Below the pieces are notes generated by a model. That model did not search any database and had not been told where the DNA came from. It saw only the letters and a list, made by a program, of their open reading frames with translations. A stretch of DNA of 64,000 bases from Flavobacteriaceae bacterium PS02334 (GTDB lineage Bacteria > Bacteroidota > Bacteroidia > Flavobacteriales > Flavobacteriaceae), in contig JASCOH010000002.1 of the NCBI GenBank assembly GCA_029959295.1, forward strand, positions 372,001 through 436,000. Direction: 5' to 3'. This document shows, in pieces, positions 1 through 7,769 of this stretch (the stretch's first letter is position 1; each line of letters begins with the position of its first letter). Made by a program: the position numbers and the translations under genes.

Positions 1-749
1 ACCAATTGTCCTGGCTGGATGTTGATTTTTGAAACTTGGCCGTCGATTGAAGCGGTTACAACTGTGTAGCTCAAATTCAATTTTGCAGCGTCTAAAACGG
101 CTTGAGCTCTTTTGATATTTGCAGCGGCAACTTCAGTCTGTTTGCTTGAAACATTGGAACGAGAAGCGGCGATGCCTTTTTGGTAGTTGCTTGCTTTTTG
201 TTGCTGCTGCAAGATTTTCACTTCGTTGTCGGCTTCTAGTTTTGCAGCTTCGGCTTGTTCGAATTGCTGTTTTGTAATCGATTTGTTTTTGTATAAATTT
301 TGGTAACGCACATAATCATTATTCGCTCTGTTGGCTCTGATTTTTGCGCTTTCGATATTTCCTCCTGCAGAAGAGAAGTTTGCTTCAGAAACGGAGATGT
401 TTGCTTGCGCGCCGCTGATATCCGCTTTTGAAACTTCAAGGCTTCCTTGTGCTGAAACCAAAGCAGCGTTTGCTTCTTCCACGCGAACTTGGTAATCTTT
501 GTCATCGATTGTGAAAAGCGTATCGCCTTTTTTCACGAAGTCATTGTCTTTTACAAAAACTTTTGTCACATAACCCGTCACTCTTGGAATGATCGGATTC
601 ATATTTTTTTCTACTTGCGCGTCATCAGTAGTTTCGTGCGCCAAAGAGTGAACATATTTGTAAACTCCATAAATTATCCCAATGATTACAAGGGCTCCAA
701 GTATGTACTTGAATTTATTGTTTGTTGCTTTCTTTTCTGTATTTTCCAT
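1..749 (-). CDS. HlyD/EmrA-type efflux adaptor (partial, 3' end outside window)
   Basis: Periplasmic adaptor (membrane fusion protein) linking an inner-membrane transporter to an outer-membrane channel. The first 249 codons are visible, starting at the ATG at 749; the rest lies beyond base 1. A short cytoplasmic N-terminus is followed by one membrane segment at about residues 14-30. The EmrA-like stretch TTDDAQVEKNM follows, then a lipoyl-type half (VTGYVTKVFVKDND...GDTLFTIDD) and a long Ala/Gln/Lys-rich coiled-coil hairpin. The second lipoyl half begins at SYTVVTASIDGQVSKI. It is the third gene after tetR and the TolC-like gene, 11 bases downstream of the latter. The TTDDA motif suggests a DHA2 (EmrB-like) pump as partner, expected just outside the window; that partner is inferred. 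Confidence 0.9.
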   Translation of the reverse strand, partial: MENTEKKATNNKFKYILGALVIIGIIYGVYKYVHSLAHETTDDAQVEKNMNPIIPRVTGYVTKVFVKDNDFVKKGDTLFTIDDKDYQVRVEEANAALVSAQGSLEVSKADISGAQANISVSEANFSSAGGNIESAKIRANRANNDYVRYQNLYKNKSITKQQFEQAEAAKLEADNEVKILQQQQKASNYQKGIAASRSNVSSKQTEVAAANIKRAQAVLDAAKLNLSYTVVTASIDGQVSKINIQPGQL

Positions 750-760
750 TGTGAAAGAAA

Positions 761-2104
761 TTAGTTTTTAGGTGTAAGATTGAATGAGTCAGTTAATTTT
801 CCGGATGCGTTCAGCAATTCATAATAGCTTTGCGCGATGTCAGCTTTTGAGAAAGCTTCGTTTAATTTGGCCTGCAAGTCTTGAACATCGGCTTCTAGCA
901 AATCATTTGTGTCTGAAAGTCCGTTGTCATATTTGTCTTTTACGATTCTGTAATTTTCATCCGCTTGAACAACCGCTTCTTGGTACACTTTGAATTGTTT
1001 TAAAGACAAAGCATAATTTTCTTGGGCTTCTTGCACTTCCACTTTAATTTGATCAGTTAAAATGTCAGCAGATTGTTTTGTTTCAGAAGCAATGCTTCTT
1101 GCTAATTTTACATCCTTTCCATTTTTGAAGATAGAAGAAAGATCATACGAAACGCCAACTCCAAAATTCATGGCATTTTTTACCTCAAGCGCATTTTTTA
1201 AATTCAAGGCTGCATATCCTCCCAATAAATTCACAGATGGATAATAATTTCCTTCGGCTTTCTTTATATCCAGCTCAGAAGCTTTTTGAAGCCATTTTAA
1301 AGACTCTAAATCACTTCTGCCTGAAAGAGCGTCACTTTCGGTAACTGAAGCTCTCTGAGCCAAAGAATTTGCGAAAACAGATTCTTCGGGAATGATTTGC
1401 GTGCCTTCGTTCAATTTCAAAAGATTTACCAATTGATAATTGATTGTTGAAACTTTCTTTTTAGCATCTTCCAGCGAAAGCTCGATGTTTGAAGATTGCA
1501 ATTGCGATTTCAATAAGTCGTTTCTCGCAATCAATCCGTTTTCTTCCATTGCCGTAAAATCTTTTACGCGCTGTTGTGCCGATTTCAAGTTTTCTTGAAT
1601 CAACGAAACCGACTGTTGCGCTTTGTAAAGATTTACATAAAGAATCACCGCATTCATCGCCAACTGCTCTTTTGTGTTTTTTGCATTAAAAACTTCAGCT
1701 TGGTATCTGTTTTCAGACGCCTTGATGCTGTTGGTAATTTTGAATCCAGAAAAAACCGGAACTGAAAGACTCGCTTGTCCTAAAATCAATTGGTCGACTT
1801 TTGGCGAAGCTGCGGCAGGTTCTCCATCGGCAGGTTCTGAGCTTCCTAATTTCGAAGTTACTTCGGCACCGGTCAAACGCTGAAATTGTCCGGAAAGTTT
1901 TAGGCTGGGGTAGCGCGAGTTTTTGATGGTCTGCGTTTCATACTTTGAAGTCGCAATTTTAGTATCGGCCAAAGTGGCTTGATTACTCTGTGTTGTGGCC
2001 AGCGAAATGGCCTCGGTCAATGTCAGTGGCTTTTTTTCTTGAGCGCGGCTTTCGGCGAAACCCAAAATCAAAAGCATGCCTAACAATAGGGAATTAGTTT
2101 TCAT
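761..2104 (-). CDS. TolC-family outer-membrane efflux protein
   Basis: Outer-membrane channel component of a tripartite efflux pump, 447 aa, the usual length for the family. It has a cleavable signal peptide (residues 1-21, ending SRA before QEKK). The start of the mature protein, LTLTEAISLATTQSNQATLADTKI, is the usual opening of the first OEP repeat. Two long helical OEP repeats follow, rich in Ala, Gln and Lys. The second ends with DKYDNGLSDTNDLLEADVQDLQAKLN, a typical OEP C-terminal helix. The start codon overlaps the end of the upstream tetR by 11 bases, and the adaptor follows 11 bases downstream, so the three form one operon. Substrate not determinable. Confidence 0.93.
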   Translation of the reverse strand: MKTNSLLLGMLLILGFAESRAQEKKPLTLTEAISLATTQSNQATLADTKIATSKYETQTIKNSRYPSLKLSGQFQRLTGAEVTSKLGSSEPADGEPAAASPKVDQLILGQASLSVPVFSGFKITNSIKASENRYQAEVFNAKNTKEQLAMNAVILYVNLYKAQQSVSLIQENLKSAQQRVKDFTAMEENGLIARNDLLKSQLQSSNIELSLEDAKKKVSTINYQLVNLLKLNEGTQIIPEESVFANSLAQRASVTESDALSGRSDLESLKWLQKASELDIKKAEGNYYPSVNLLGGYAALNLKNALEVKNAMNFGVGVSYDLSSIFKNGKDVKLARSIASETKQSADILTDQIKVEVQEAQENYALSLKQFKVYQEAVVQADENYRIVKDKYDNGLSDTNDLLEADVQDLQAKLNEAFSKADIAQSYYELLNASGKLTDSFNLTPKN

Positions 2105-2717
2105 AAACTAAAAGGGCTTTAATTGTTTTCTTAATGTGGTTTGTCAAATCTGTTTTTATGTAATTGTCAAAATCTTCTTCGTTCTTGAAATCAAAAATTT
2201 CTTCGTAGTAAGTTCGGTTCATCTGAAAGTGAAAAAAAGTGCCCATGATCGTCGGAGGCAAAAGTTGGACATTAATATCTTTTGCAAAAACGCCTTGTTC
2301 TTGACCTTCGTTGATAATTTTTTTTAGAGACCTCAAATTGTCTTTTTTCATATCGGTAAAAACTTTGAAATCCATCACTCGCTTTTTTGAAGAAAATTCA
2401 AAATGCAAAATTTGGTACATGCACTTATTTTTATTCAGTCGGCTTATGTAAAGTTCGATCAGCTTGTCAATTTTTTGCATCGGAGGCAGATCTTCGGTGA
2501 AAAGATTTTCGAGTTGCATTTTCAAATCAGAAGTGCGAAAGAGAATAAGCGACTCTAGTAATTTTTCTTTGGAACCAAAATAGTAGGAGACCATCGCAAT
2601 ATTGATATTTGCCTTTTTTGCAATCTCTCTTATGGAAGTTCCATCGAATCCTTTCTCTGCAAACAGCTCTTCAGCGACCTGAAGAATCTGTGTTTGCTTT
2701 TCATTAAATTCGGTCAT
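2094..2717 (-). CDS. TetR/AcrR-family repressor of the efflux operon
   Basis: 207-aa regulator with a TetR N-terminal helix-turn-helix at about residues 8-55 (ILQVAEELFAEKGFDGTSIREIA, then INIAMVSYYFGSKEKLL). The C-terminal ligand domain is family-variable. It is the first gene of the operon with the TolC-like and adaptor genes. A perfect -7 element (TAACTTTG, 2753 to 2746 on the minus strand) lies upstream. It is immediately preceded by overlapping inverted repeats at 2759-2782, so autorepression and control of the efflux genes is likely. The inducing ligand is unknown. Confidence 0.92.
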   Translation of the reverse strand: MTEFNEKQTQILQVAEELFAEKGFDGTSIREIAKKANINIAMVSYYFGSKEKLLESLILFRTSDLKMQLENLFTEDLPPMQKIDKLIELYISRLNKNKCMYQILHFEFSSKKRVMDFKVFTDMKKDNLRSLKKIINEGQEQGVFAKDINVQLLPPTIMGTFFHFQMNRTYYEEIFDFKNEEDFDNYIKTDLTNHIKKTIKALLVYEN

Positions 2718-2745
2718 TGTGTTTCCTTGTTTTTAAAATCGAGTA

Positions 2746-2782
2746 CAAAGTTAAACACTTGTTTAAATTAAACGATTGTTTA
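2746..2782 (-). promoter_or_regulatory. tetR-efflux operon promoter and operator
   Basis: On the minus strand TAACTTTG (2753-2746) matches the TAnnTTTG -7 element. Just upstream are two overlapping palindromes: TTGTTTAAATTAAACGA (2759-2775, one arm mismatch) and TAAACGATTGTTTA (2769-2782, perfect 5-bp arms). They cover the spacer and -33 region, a usual position for a TetR repressor. Operator assignment is inferred from position and symmetry. Confidence 0.65.
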
Positions 2783-3076
2783 GTTTTTGTTTAACAATAT
2801 ATTAACAGAAAACGTTATCGAAAAATACCATAGAATAAATCTATATCATTTATTTATAATTTTGTTAATCAGATGTTTATGTTAATTTATATAAATTATA
2901 AATTTAATTTATATTTTTTGAAGACTTGAAGCTGTTGAAAAACATTAGGAAGTAATATAAGAGTAAATGTAGGTCAAAAATTGCTAATAAATTGCAATTT
3001 TCTGTCCTATTTTGGATGTAAATTCTACTGGAAATTTCTTCCTAGCGTTAATAGTTTCAAAAAAAATGTCTCGTTT

Positions 3077-3108
3077 TTGGCATCCTATTCTTTTTTCTTT
3101 TAAATTTG
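3077..3108 (+). promoter_or_regulatory. Promoter of the cysE leader transcript
   Basis: TTG at 3077-3079, a 21-base spacer and TAAATTTG at 3101-3108 match the Bacteroidota promoter pattern TTG-N17-23-TAnnTTTG. The predicted transcription start, about 3112-3114, is only 8-10 bases before the ATG of the leader peptide at 3122. Confidence 0.65.
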
Positions 3109-3121
3109 AAATACTTAAAAA

Positions 3122-3202
3122 ATGATAATGTTAGGTCTAAAACAAAATTGTGTGCTATGTATGTGCTGTCCGCTTTCTGGGGATGCTTTTGCTATGGTAT
3201 GA
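3122..3202 (+). CDS. Cys-rich leader peptide, candidate attenuator peptide for cysE-cysK
   Basis: A 26-codon reading frame (ATG 3122, TGA 3200-3202) that starts 8-10 bases after the predicted transcription start. Residues 10-17 read CVLCMCCP, so four of eight codons are Cys (3149-3151, 3158-3160, 3164-3166, 3167-3169). It precedes a terminator at 3232-3260 and the serine acetyltransferase gene, the first step of cysteine synthesis. The arrangement resembles classic leader-peptide attenuation (trp, his) and the polycysteine leaders described in mycobacteria. There is no obvious Shine-Dalgarno, which is normal in this phylum. Translation and function are inferred. Confidence 0.6.
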   Translation: MIMLGLKQNCVLCMCCPLSGDAFAMV

Positions 3203-3260
3203 TTTGGTTAAAACCTTGAAATATAATAGATAAGCTCCTCAAATTCGAGGGGCTTTTTTT
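3179..3260 (+). terminator. Attenuator: terminator hairpin with alternative antiterminator
   Basis: Terminator: AAGCTCCTC (3232-3240), loop AAATTC, GAGGGGCTT, then a T run to 3260. The 5' terminator arm can instead pair with GGGGATGCTT at 3179-3188 (nine pairs, one G-U, one bulged T; T3178-A3241 extends it). This competing arm lies 10 bases after the last Cys codon and inside the leader frame. A ribosome that reads to the stop at 3202 would cover it and allow termination. A ribosome stalled on the early Cys codons would leave it free. The pairing was derived by eye and not by an energy calculation. Confidence 0.6.
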
Positions 3261-3283
3261 ATATTTATAATTTAATAAAGGAA

Positions 3284-4099
3284 ATGAAACATCCAATTTA
3301 TACCGCCAATTATCAAAAATGGCAATCACTTCCGGACAAGGCAAAAGCAGAACAATGGATTGAAGAAGCCTTTCAATGGCTGTTTTGCATCGGACAAGAA
3401 TATGCAGATTATGACTATTTTATAGTGAAAGAAAAACAGCTTTGGGATCGGTTTTCAGAATTGCTTTTACATTTTGATTTAGATAAAAATAAAATTACTC
3501 AAATTATTGATAATCTTAAGTCTAATGTAGTTTTACTTCATGATAAGCTTGAAGATGATTTAAAAGCTATTTTTGAGTTCGATCCGGCTGCAAAATCTAG
3601 AAATGAGGTCTTGATTTCCTATCCTGGATTCTTTGCAATTGCAGTTTATCGGCTTGCAAATTTTCTTTGGAAAAGTGAAATTCCGGTTTTGCCGAGGCTT
3701 TTTAGCGAGTATGTTCATGGCAAAACAGGCATCGATATTCATCCTGGAGCAACGATCGGAGAGCGATTTTTTATCGATCACGGCACCGGAATTGTGGTTG
3801 GAGAAACGGCAATTATCGGCGATGATGTGAAAATTTATCAAGGCGTAACGCTCGGCGCATTGATTGTAAGGAAGGAAGAAGCGTCTGTAAAAAGACATCC
3901 GACAATCGGAAATCAGGTCACAATTTATGCAAATGCGACCATTTTAGGAGGCCAAACTTTGATTGGAAACGGGTCAATTATTGGTGGAAATGTCTGGATT
4001 ACGAACTCAATTCCGGAGAATTCTTTGGTTTATCATAAGAGTGAAGTGACCATAAAAAGTAAAAATCCGTTTCCAGAACCTTTGAATTTTGTAATTTAA
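3284..4099 (+). CDS. cysE: Serine O-acetyltransferase
   Basis: Transfers acetyl from acetyl-CoA to L-serine, giving O-acetylserine, the committed step of cysteine synthesis in the cytoplasm. 271 aa. An N-terminal helical part (residues 1-140) precedes a left-handed beta-helix of hexapeptide repeats. That part begins IDIHPGATIGERFFIDHGTGIVVGET and continues through GDDVKIYQGVTLGA and HPTIGNQVTIYANATILGG, the standard SATase signature with its catalytic His residues. It ends near SEVTIKSKNPFPEPLNFVI. The start ATG at 3284 follows a purine-rich AAAGGAA stretch. cysK starts 15 bases after its stop, so the two enzymes are co-transcribed downstream of the attenuator. Confidence 0.93.
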   Translation: MKHPIYTANYQKWQSLPDKAKAEQWIEEAFQWLFCIGQEYADYDYFIVKEKQLWDRFSELLLHFDLDKNKITQIIDNLKSNVVLLHDKLEDDLKAIFEFDPAAKSRNEVLISYPGFFAIAVYRLANFLWKSEIPVLPRLFSEYVHGKTGIDIHPGATIGERFFIDHGTGIVVGETAIIGDDVKIYQGVTLGALIVRKEEASVKRHPTIGNQVTIYANATILGGQTLIGNGSIIGGNVWITNSIPENSLVYHKSEVTIKSKNPFPEPLNFVI

Positions 4100-4114
4100 T
4101 TAAGTCAAATATAT

Positions 4115-5026
4115 ATGAAAGCAAATACAATTTTAGACACAATCGGGAAGACTCCGGTGGTCAAAATCAATAAACTTTTTGGAAATAAGCACCATGTTTT
4201 TATTAAGCTAGAGAGAAATAATCCAGGAAATAGCATCAAAGATCGTATCGCTTTGGCGATGATTGAAGATGCGGAAAGTAAAGGATTGCTTACAAAAGAA
4301 AGCGTGATAATTGAACCGACTTCGGGGAATACTGGTATCGGTTTGGCACTTGTTGCGGCGGTAAAAGGATACAAATTAATCCTCGTTATGCCCGAATCTA
4401 TGAGCGTGGAAAGACGCAAATTGATGTCCATTTATGGTGCGGAATTCGAACTTACGCCACGCGAAAAAGGCATGAAAGGAGCGATTGAAAAGGCTGCTGA
4501 ATTGGCAGCATTGACTCCAAATTCATGGTCGCCAAAGCAATTTGACAACCCTGTAAATGTCGAAATTCACAAGAAAACTACGGCTCAAGAAATCATTGAA
4601 GACTTCCCTGATGGACTCGATTATATCATTACTGGTGTTGGAACTGGCGGTCATATTACTGGAATTGCGTCGGTTTTAAAGGAGAAATTTCCGAATTTGA
4701 AAGTCTTTGCTGTGGAACCAGAATTGTCTCCGGTTTTAAGCGGTGGAAGTCCGGCGCCACACCCAATTCAGGGGATTGGAGCAGGTTTTGTGCCTTCAAT
4801 TTATGATAGTAATTTGATTGACGGCGTCATTCAAGTAAGCAAGGATGACGCGTTTGAATTCGCTAGAAACCTGGCCAAAGAAGAAGGGATTTTAGCAGGA
4901 ATTTCAACAGGAGGATCGTTAGCTGCAGTCAATAAAAAGCTTTCAGAATTGCCAGAAGGAGTGACGATTTTGACTTTTAATTATGATACAGGAGAACGTT
5001 ATTTGTCAATCGAAGGCTTATTTTAA
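4115..5026 (+). CDS. cysK: Cysteine synthase (O-acetylserine sulfhydrylase)
   Basis: PLP enzyme that makes cysteine from O-acetylserine and sulfide, 303 aa, the usual CysK length. Visible motifs: NPGNSIKDR with the PLP-binding Lys (about residue 43), the substrate loop [12 protein letters not shown], the phosphate-binding [20 protein letters not shown] and GISTGGS. The PIQGIGAGF loop favours CysK over CysM. It forms a two-gene operon with cysE and could form the cysteine synthase complex with it, since CysE here ends in Ile as in the known complex (inference). Control is probably through the leader at 3122-3260. Confidence 0.93.
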   Translation: MKANTILDTIGKTPVVKINKLFGNKHHVFIKLERNNPGNSIKDRIALAMIEDAESKGLLTKESVIIEPTSGNTGIGLALVAAVKGYKLILVMPESMSVERRKLMSIYGAEFELTPREKGMKGAIEKAAELAALTPNSWSPKQFDNPVNVEIHKKTTAQEIIEDFPDGLDYIITGVGTGGHITGIASVLKEKFPNLKVFAVEPELSPVLSGGSPAPHPIQGIGAGFVPSIYDSNLIDGVIQVSKDDAFEFARNLAKEEGILAGISTGGSLAAVNKKLSELPEGVTILTFNYDTGERYLSIEGLF

Positions 5027-5070
5027 GGCTATTTTGATAACGATTATCGAGAAAGATATTCGACAATCTA

Positions 5071-5224
5071 GGTGCGAAAGGGATTGAAACGGAAAGCCTC
5101 GCAGGCAGAAAACTATTTTTTCTTGGCTTGAAAAAGCGACCAGCGGAAGCTTTTTTCAGGCCGTAGAAAAAAAGTTTTTTGACAAGAGCTTGGAGAGAAA
5201 AGCCCGACCCGAAGGGTTTCGCCC
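5071..5224. repeat. Large imperfect palindromic intergenic element
   Basis: A nested palindrome of about 154 bases. The outer ends pair: GGTGCGAAAGGG (from 5071) with GGGTTTCGCCC (to 5224). Inside is a long hairpin, 5109-5178. Its arms AAAACTATTTTTTCT and GGCTTGAAAAAGC are complemented, with few mismatches, by GCTTTTTTCAGGCC and AGAAAAAAAGTTTT around the loop GACCAGCG. A small GCC-TCGC-GGC hairpin sits at 5096-5106. It lies after cysK and contains no credible gene. I recall similar blocks between Flavobacterium genes, so a dispersed REP/BIME-like repeat is likely; copy number cannot be checked here. Confidence 0.6.
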
Positions 5225-5253
5225 AAATAAAAAAATAGAAATTAGTACAAATG

Positions 5254-5286
5254 AAAAACCCTGCCAATTGCTTGAGCAGGGTTTTT
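5254..5286. terminator. Bidirectional terminator between cysK and the yceI operon
   Basis: AAAAACCCTGC (5254-5264), then a loop, then GCAGGGTTTTT (5276-5286). A GC-rich stem flanked by A and T runs can terminate both cysK (plus) and the convergent yceI operon (minus). Confidence 0.8.
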
Positions 5287-5308
5287 CGCGTACAGATTTT
5301 TGGAAAAA

Positions 5309-5878
5309 TTAGAATTTCAAATCTACAGCCAATTCGAATTCGTCGTTGATTGCTTTGTCACCAAGGCCTTCGAAAACGCTACCTGAACCGTATTTGATGT
5401 CATATTTAGTTCTGTCAACTTTTAAAGCAGCAGTTGCAGTATTTTTTCCAACAGTAATGTTGAATTTCACTGGGTTTGTGATTCCTTTGATAGTCAAATC
5501 AGCAGTCACAGCGTATACGCCAGCAGATTTTTTTCCGATAGTTTTGAAAACCAATTTCGCTGTTGGGAATTTGTCAGTTCCGAAGAAATCGTCAGCTTTT
5601 AAGTGACCTTCTAATTTCTCTTTTCCTTCACCAGCTTTCAAGTCAGTAACAGTGATTGAAGTCATGTCAACAATGAAAGTACCGTTTACCAAAACGTCTT
5701 TTTTGAAAGATAAAGATCCTTGAGATAAGTTGATTGTCCCTTCGTGTTGTCCTGTTACTTTTTTACCAACCCAGCTGATTTTGCTCTTTGATATGTCTAC
5801 TTTTTTCTCTTGTGCTGTTGCCGAGAATGATCCTGCTACTACTAATAAAGCGATTGCGATTGTTTTGAAATTTTTCAT
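5309..5878 (-). CDS. YceI-family secreted protein
   Basis: Periplasmic lipocalin-like protein of the YceI family, which binds polyisoprenoid or other amphiphilic ligands. 189 aa with a signal peptide (residues 1-22, ending ATAQ). Family signatures are visible: VDISKSKISWVGKKVTGQHEGTI at the start, LEGHLKADDFFGTDKFPTAKL in the middle and LTIKGITNPVKFNI near residue 130. Third gene of the marR-nitroreductase-yceI operon, 33 bases after the nitroreductase, so it is probably induced together with it. The true ligand is unknown. A second, divergent YceI protein lies at 39881. Confidence 0.9.
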   Translation of the reverse strand: MKNFKTIAIALLVVAGSFSATAQEKKVDISKSKISWVGKKVTGQHEGTINLSQGSLSFKKDVLVNGTFIVDMTSITVTDLKAGEGKEKLEGHLKADDFFGTDKFPTAKLVFKTIGKKSAGVYAVTADLTIKGITNPVKFNITVGKNTATAALKVDRTKYDIKYGSGSVFEGLGDKAINDEFELAVDLKF

Positions 5879-5911
5879 GTTTTTGATTTTAATTAATTAA
5901 GGTTATTGCTA

Positions 5912-6544
5912 TTATAAATTGATAAATAATTCTTCGTTTGATTTTCTTACTTTTTTATAGTGCTGAGTTGCATCTTCTTCGTGACGGTACCCAACTGCTG
6001 CGATTACTGCAGTGCTTAATCCGAGTTTGTCTAAACCAAGAATTTCGTCAAATTGCTCTGCGCTGAAACCTTCCATTGGAGTTGCGTCAATTTTCAGGAA
6101 AGATGCAGTGTTTATTAATGTAGACAAAGCTAAGTAAGCTTGTTTTTTTGCCCAATTGTCTTTTCCGTTTTCGTCTAGGCTACCAACAAAACCTTTGATC
6201 ATACCGCTAAAACCGTCAAGGCTTTCTACAGGAATTCCTCTTGTTTCGCTGATGTTTTGGATGTATTTTTCGATTTGTTTCTCGCCAATATTTTTCTCGA
6301 TTGCAAAAACAAATAGCTGTGAAGCCTCAGTAATTGCTGATTGTCCGTATGCTGCAGGTTGCAATTTTGCACGCAATTCAGGATTTTCAATGATCAAGAT
6401 TTTGTAAGGCTGTAATCCCATTGAAGAAACGCTCAGTTTCGTAGCTTCTTTCAATGTTTTCAAGTCTTCGGCAGATACTTTTTTTGATGCGTCATATTTT
6501 TTAGTCGCATAGCGCCAGTTCAGGCTATTTAATAATTCAGTCAT
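5912..6544 (-). CDS. NAD(P)H-dependent nitroreductase-family oxidoreductase
   Basis: FMN flavoprotein of the NfsB-like nitroreductase family, 210 aa, the usual length. Visible parts: LNWRYATKKYDASKKVSAEDL near the N-terminus (the FMN-phosphate RYATKKYD signature), SVSSMGLQPYKILII, and C-terminal GLDKLGLSTAVIAAVGYRHEED. Family members reduce quinones and nitro compounds by two-electron transfer. It lies 11 bases after a MarR-type repressor gene, which fits a quinone or electrophile stress operon like those controlled by YodB or MhqR elsewhere. The substrate is inferred only from this context. Confidence 0.9.
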   Translation of the reverse strand: MTELLNSLNWRYATKKYDASKKVSAEDLKTLKEATKLSVSSMGLQPYKILIIENPELRAKLQPAAYGQSAITEASQLFVFAIEKNIGEKQIEKYIQNISETRGIPVESLDGFSGMIKGFVGSLDENGKDNWAKKQAYLALSTLINTASFLKIDATPMEGFSAEQFDEILGLDKLGLSTAVIAAVGYRHEEDATQHYKKVRKSNEELFINL

Positions 6545-6555
6545 TATATTTAAAA

Positions 6556-7011
6556 TTAAATTGTTCGAAATTTTTCTAATAATATATTTAATTGTTCAAG
6601 TTCTTCTGGATCTAGATTTTGAGCGAAAAGTGATTCATGTTTGTCTACTTTCGGGTTCAATTCAGTCAGTAAATCTAAACCTTTCTGTGTAATTGCAATC
6701 TCCATTTTTCGCCTGTTTCCTGGGCAAATTTCACGAGTTAACAATTCTTTAAGCAACAGTTTGTCTACTAATCGGGTAGTGTTGCTGGTTTTAGCAATCA
6801 TTCTCTCCTGGATAACGCACATGTTTGTCGATTTGCCGTTTTGACCTTTTAAAATTCGCAAGACGTTAAATTGCTCTGGCGACAAGTCATATCCTTTTAA
6901 GACTTCGTTGAATTTTTCAGAAATTACATTTTGCGTGTACAAAATGTTCAGCATCGTTTTTTTTGCGATTGCCATAGGAGAGGTCGTCATTATGATATCT
7001 TCTATTTTCAT
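6556..7011 (-). CDS. MarR-family repressor
   Basis: 151-aa winged-helix regulator. Core: LSPEQFNVLRILKGQNGKSTNMCVIQERMIAKTSNTTRLVDKLLLKELLTREICPGNRRKMEIAITQKGLDLL, with recognition helix near residues 73-87 and wing at RREMEI-like residues. It has two Cys residues in the DNA-binding domain (in NMCVIQ and REICPG) that could sense oxidants or electrophiles; this is speculative. First gene of the operon with the nitroreductase and YceI genes. Two near-identical palindromes sit over its promoter (7027-7072). Confidence 0.9.
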   Translation of the reverse strand: MKIEDIIMTTSPMAIAKKTMLNILYTQNVISEKFNEVLKGYDLSPEQFNVLRILKGQNGKSTNMCVIQERMIAKTSNTTRLVDKLLLKELLTREICPGNRRKMEIAITQKGLDLLTELNPKVDKHESLFAQNLDPEELEQLNILLEKFRTI

Positions 7012-7026
7012 TGTTGTATTTACAAA

Positions 7027-7072
7027 ATTTGTATGTACAAATGTAGTACAATTTTTAATTGTATATACAAAT
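7027..7072 (-). promoter_or_regulatory. marR operon promoter with two operators
   Basis: Two palindromes: ATTTGTATGTACAAAT (7027-7042) and core TTGTATATACAA (7059-7070), with centres 30 bp apart, about three helical turns. A minus-strand -7 element TACATTTG (7045-7038) is covered by the first palindrome. The second falls on the -33 region. Two same-face sites over a promoter fit autorepression by the adjacent MarR protein. Confidence 0.7.
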
Positions 7073-7156
7073 GTATATTAAAATTTTGTTAATACGTAAT
7101 GTACGCCTCTTTAAAGCTTAATTTTATTGGCTTTAAAAGAATAAATATTTTTATAA

Positions 7157-7684
7157 ATGAAGAAAATTATATCCTTTTTAGTCTTGATTTTGATTGTTTC
7201 TTGCAAATCTGAAGAGAAAAAAGAAGCCGAAATAGCTTCAAAACCTTTGCAAACGTATAAAAAAGATCAAATTTCTGTAAAATCATATGACTTTTCAGGC
7301 TTGGAAAGTTTGTTGAAAAAACAGAATGATACGACTTATGTAGTCAATTTTTGGGCGACATGGTGCGTTCCTTGCGTGGAAGAATTGCCTAATTTTGAGA
7401 AGATGAACGCAACTTCTAAAGACAAAAAAGTCAAAGTAATTCTGGTAAGCATTGATTTTCCAAAAATGGTGGAAAGCAAACTTTTGCCATTTATAAAAAA
7501 GCATGAGTTGAAATCAGAAGTAGTTCATTTAAACGATCTGGATGCGAATTCTTGGATAAATAAGGTAGATTCTACTTGGAGCGGCGCGATTCCTGCTACA
7601 GTAATTTACAAAAAAGACAAGCGCAGTTTTTATGAAAAAAGCTTTACTTTCGAAGAATTAGAAACAGAAGTGAAGAAGTTTTAA
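7157..7684 (+). CDS. TlpA-like thioredoxin-fold lipoprotein
   Basis: 175-aa envelope thiol-disulfide protein. The N-terminus is a lipoprotein signal (LILIVSC, Cys16). A thioredoxin-like fold begins near residue 50, with active site WCVPC (Cys70, Cys73) in the context VVNFWATWCVPCVEELPNF. The cis-Pro region is GAIPATVIYKKD. TlpA/ResA-like proteins reduce disulfides, often in c-type cytochrome maturation. It is followed by three more thiol-chemistry genes on the same strand. The spacer at 7685-7769 has low-complexity, repeat-like sequence. Confidence 0.9.
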   Translation: MKKIISFLVLILIVSCKSEEKKEAEIASKPLQTYKKDQISVKSYDFSGLESLLKKQNDTTYVVNFWATWCVPCVEELPNFEKMNATSKDKKVKVILVSIDFPKMVESKLLPFIKKHELKSEVVHLNDLDANSWINKVDSTWSGAIPATVIYKKDKRSFYEKSFTFEELETEVKKF

Positions 7685-7769
7685 TGAGGCACTAAGTTTC
7701 TAAGGTTTAAAGGTGCAGAGCCTAATAATATTTAACACTCTAAGAAGTCTAATAATCTAAATATCTAAT

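Noticed and set aside
2857-2864. TAATTTTG -7-like element in the tetR-cysE spacer
   Set aside because: No gene or terminator follows within a sensible distance; such 8-mers are frequent by chance in AT-rich DNA.
2978-3000. AAATTGC/GCAATTT inverted repeat upstream of the cysE leader
   Set aside because: Short, AT-rich, no T run and not near a promoter; probably chance.
4977-5267. 96-codon minus-strand frame after cysK
   Set aside because: It lies across the palindromic element and the terminator and is rich in Phe/Lys from A/T runs; no family resemblance.
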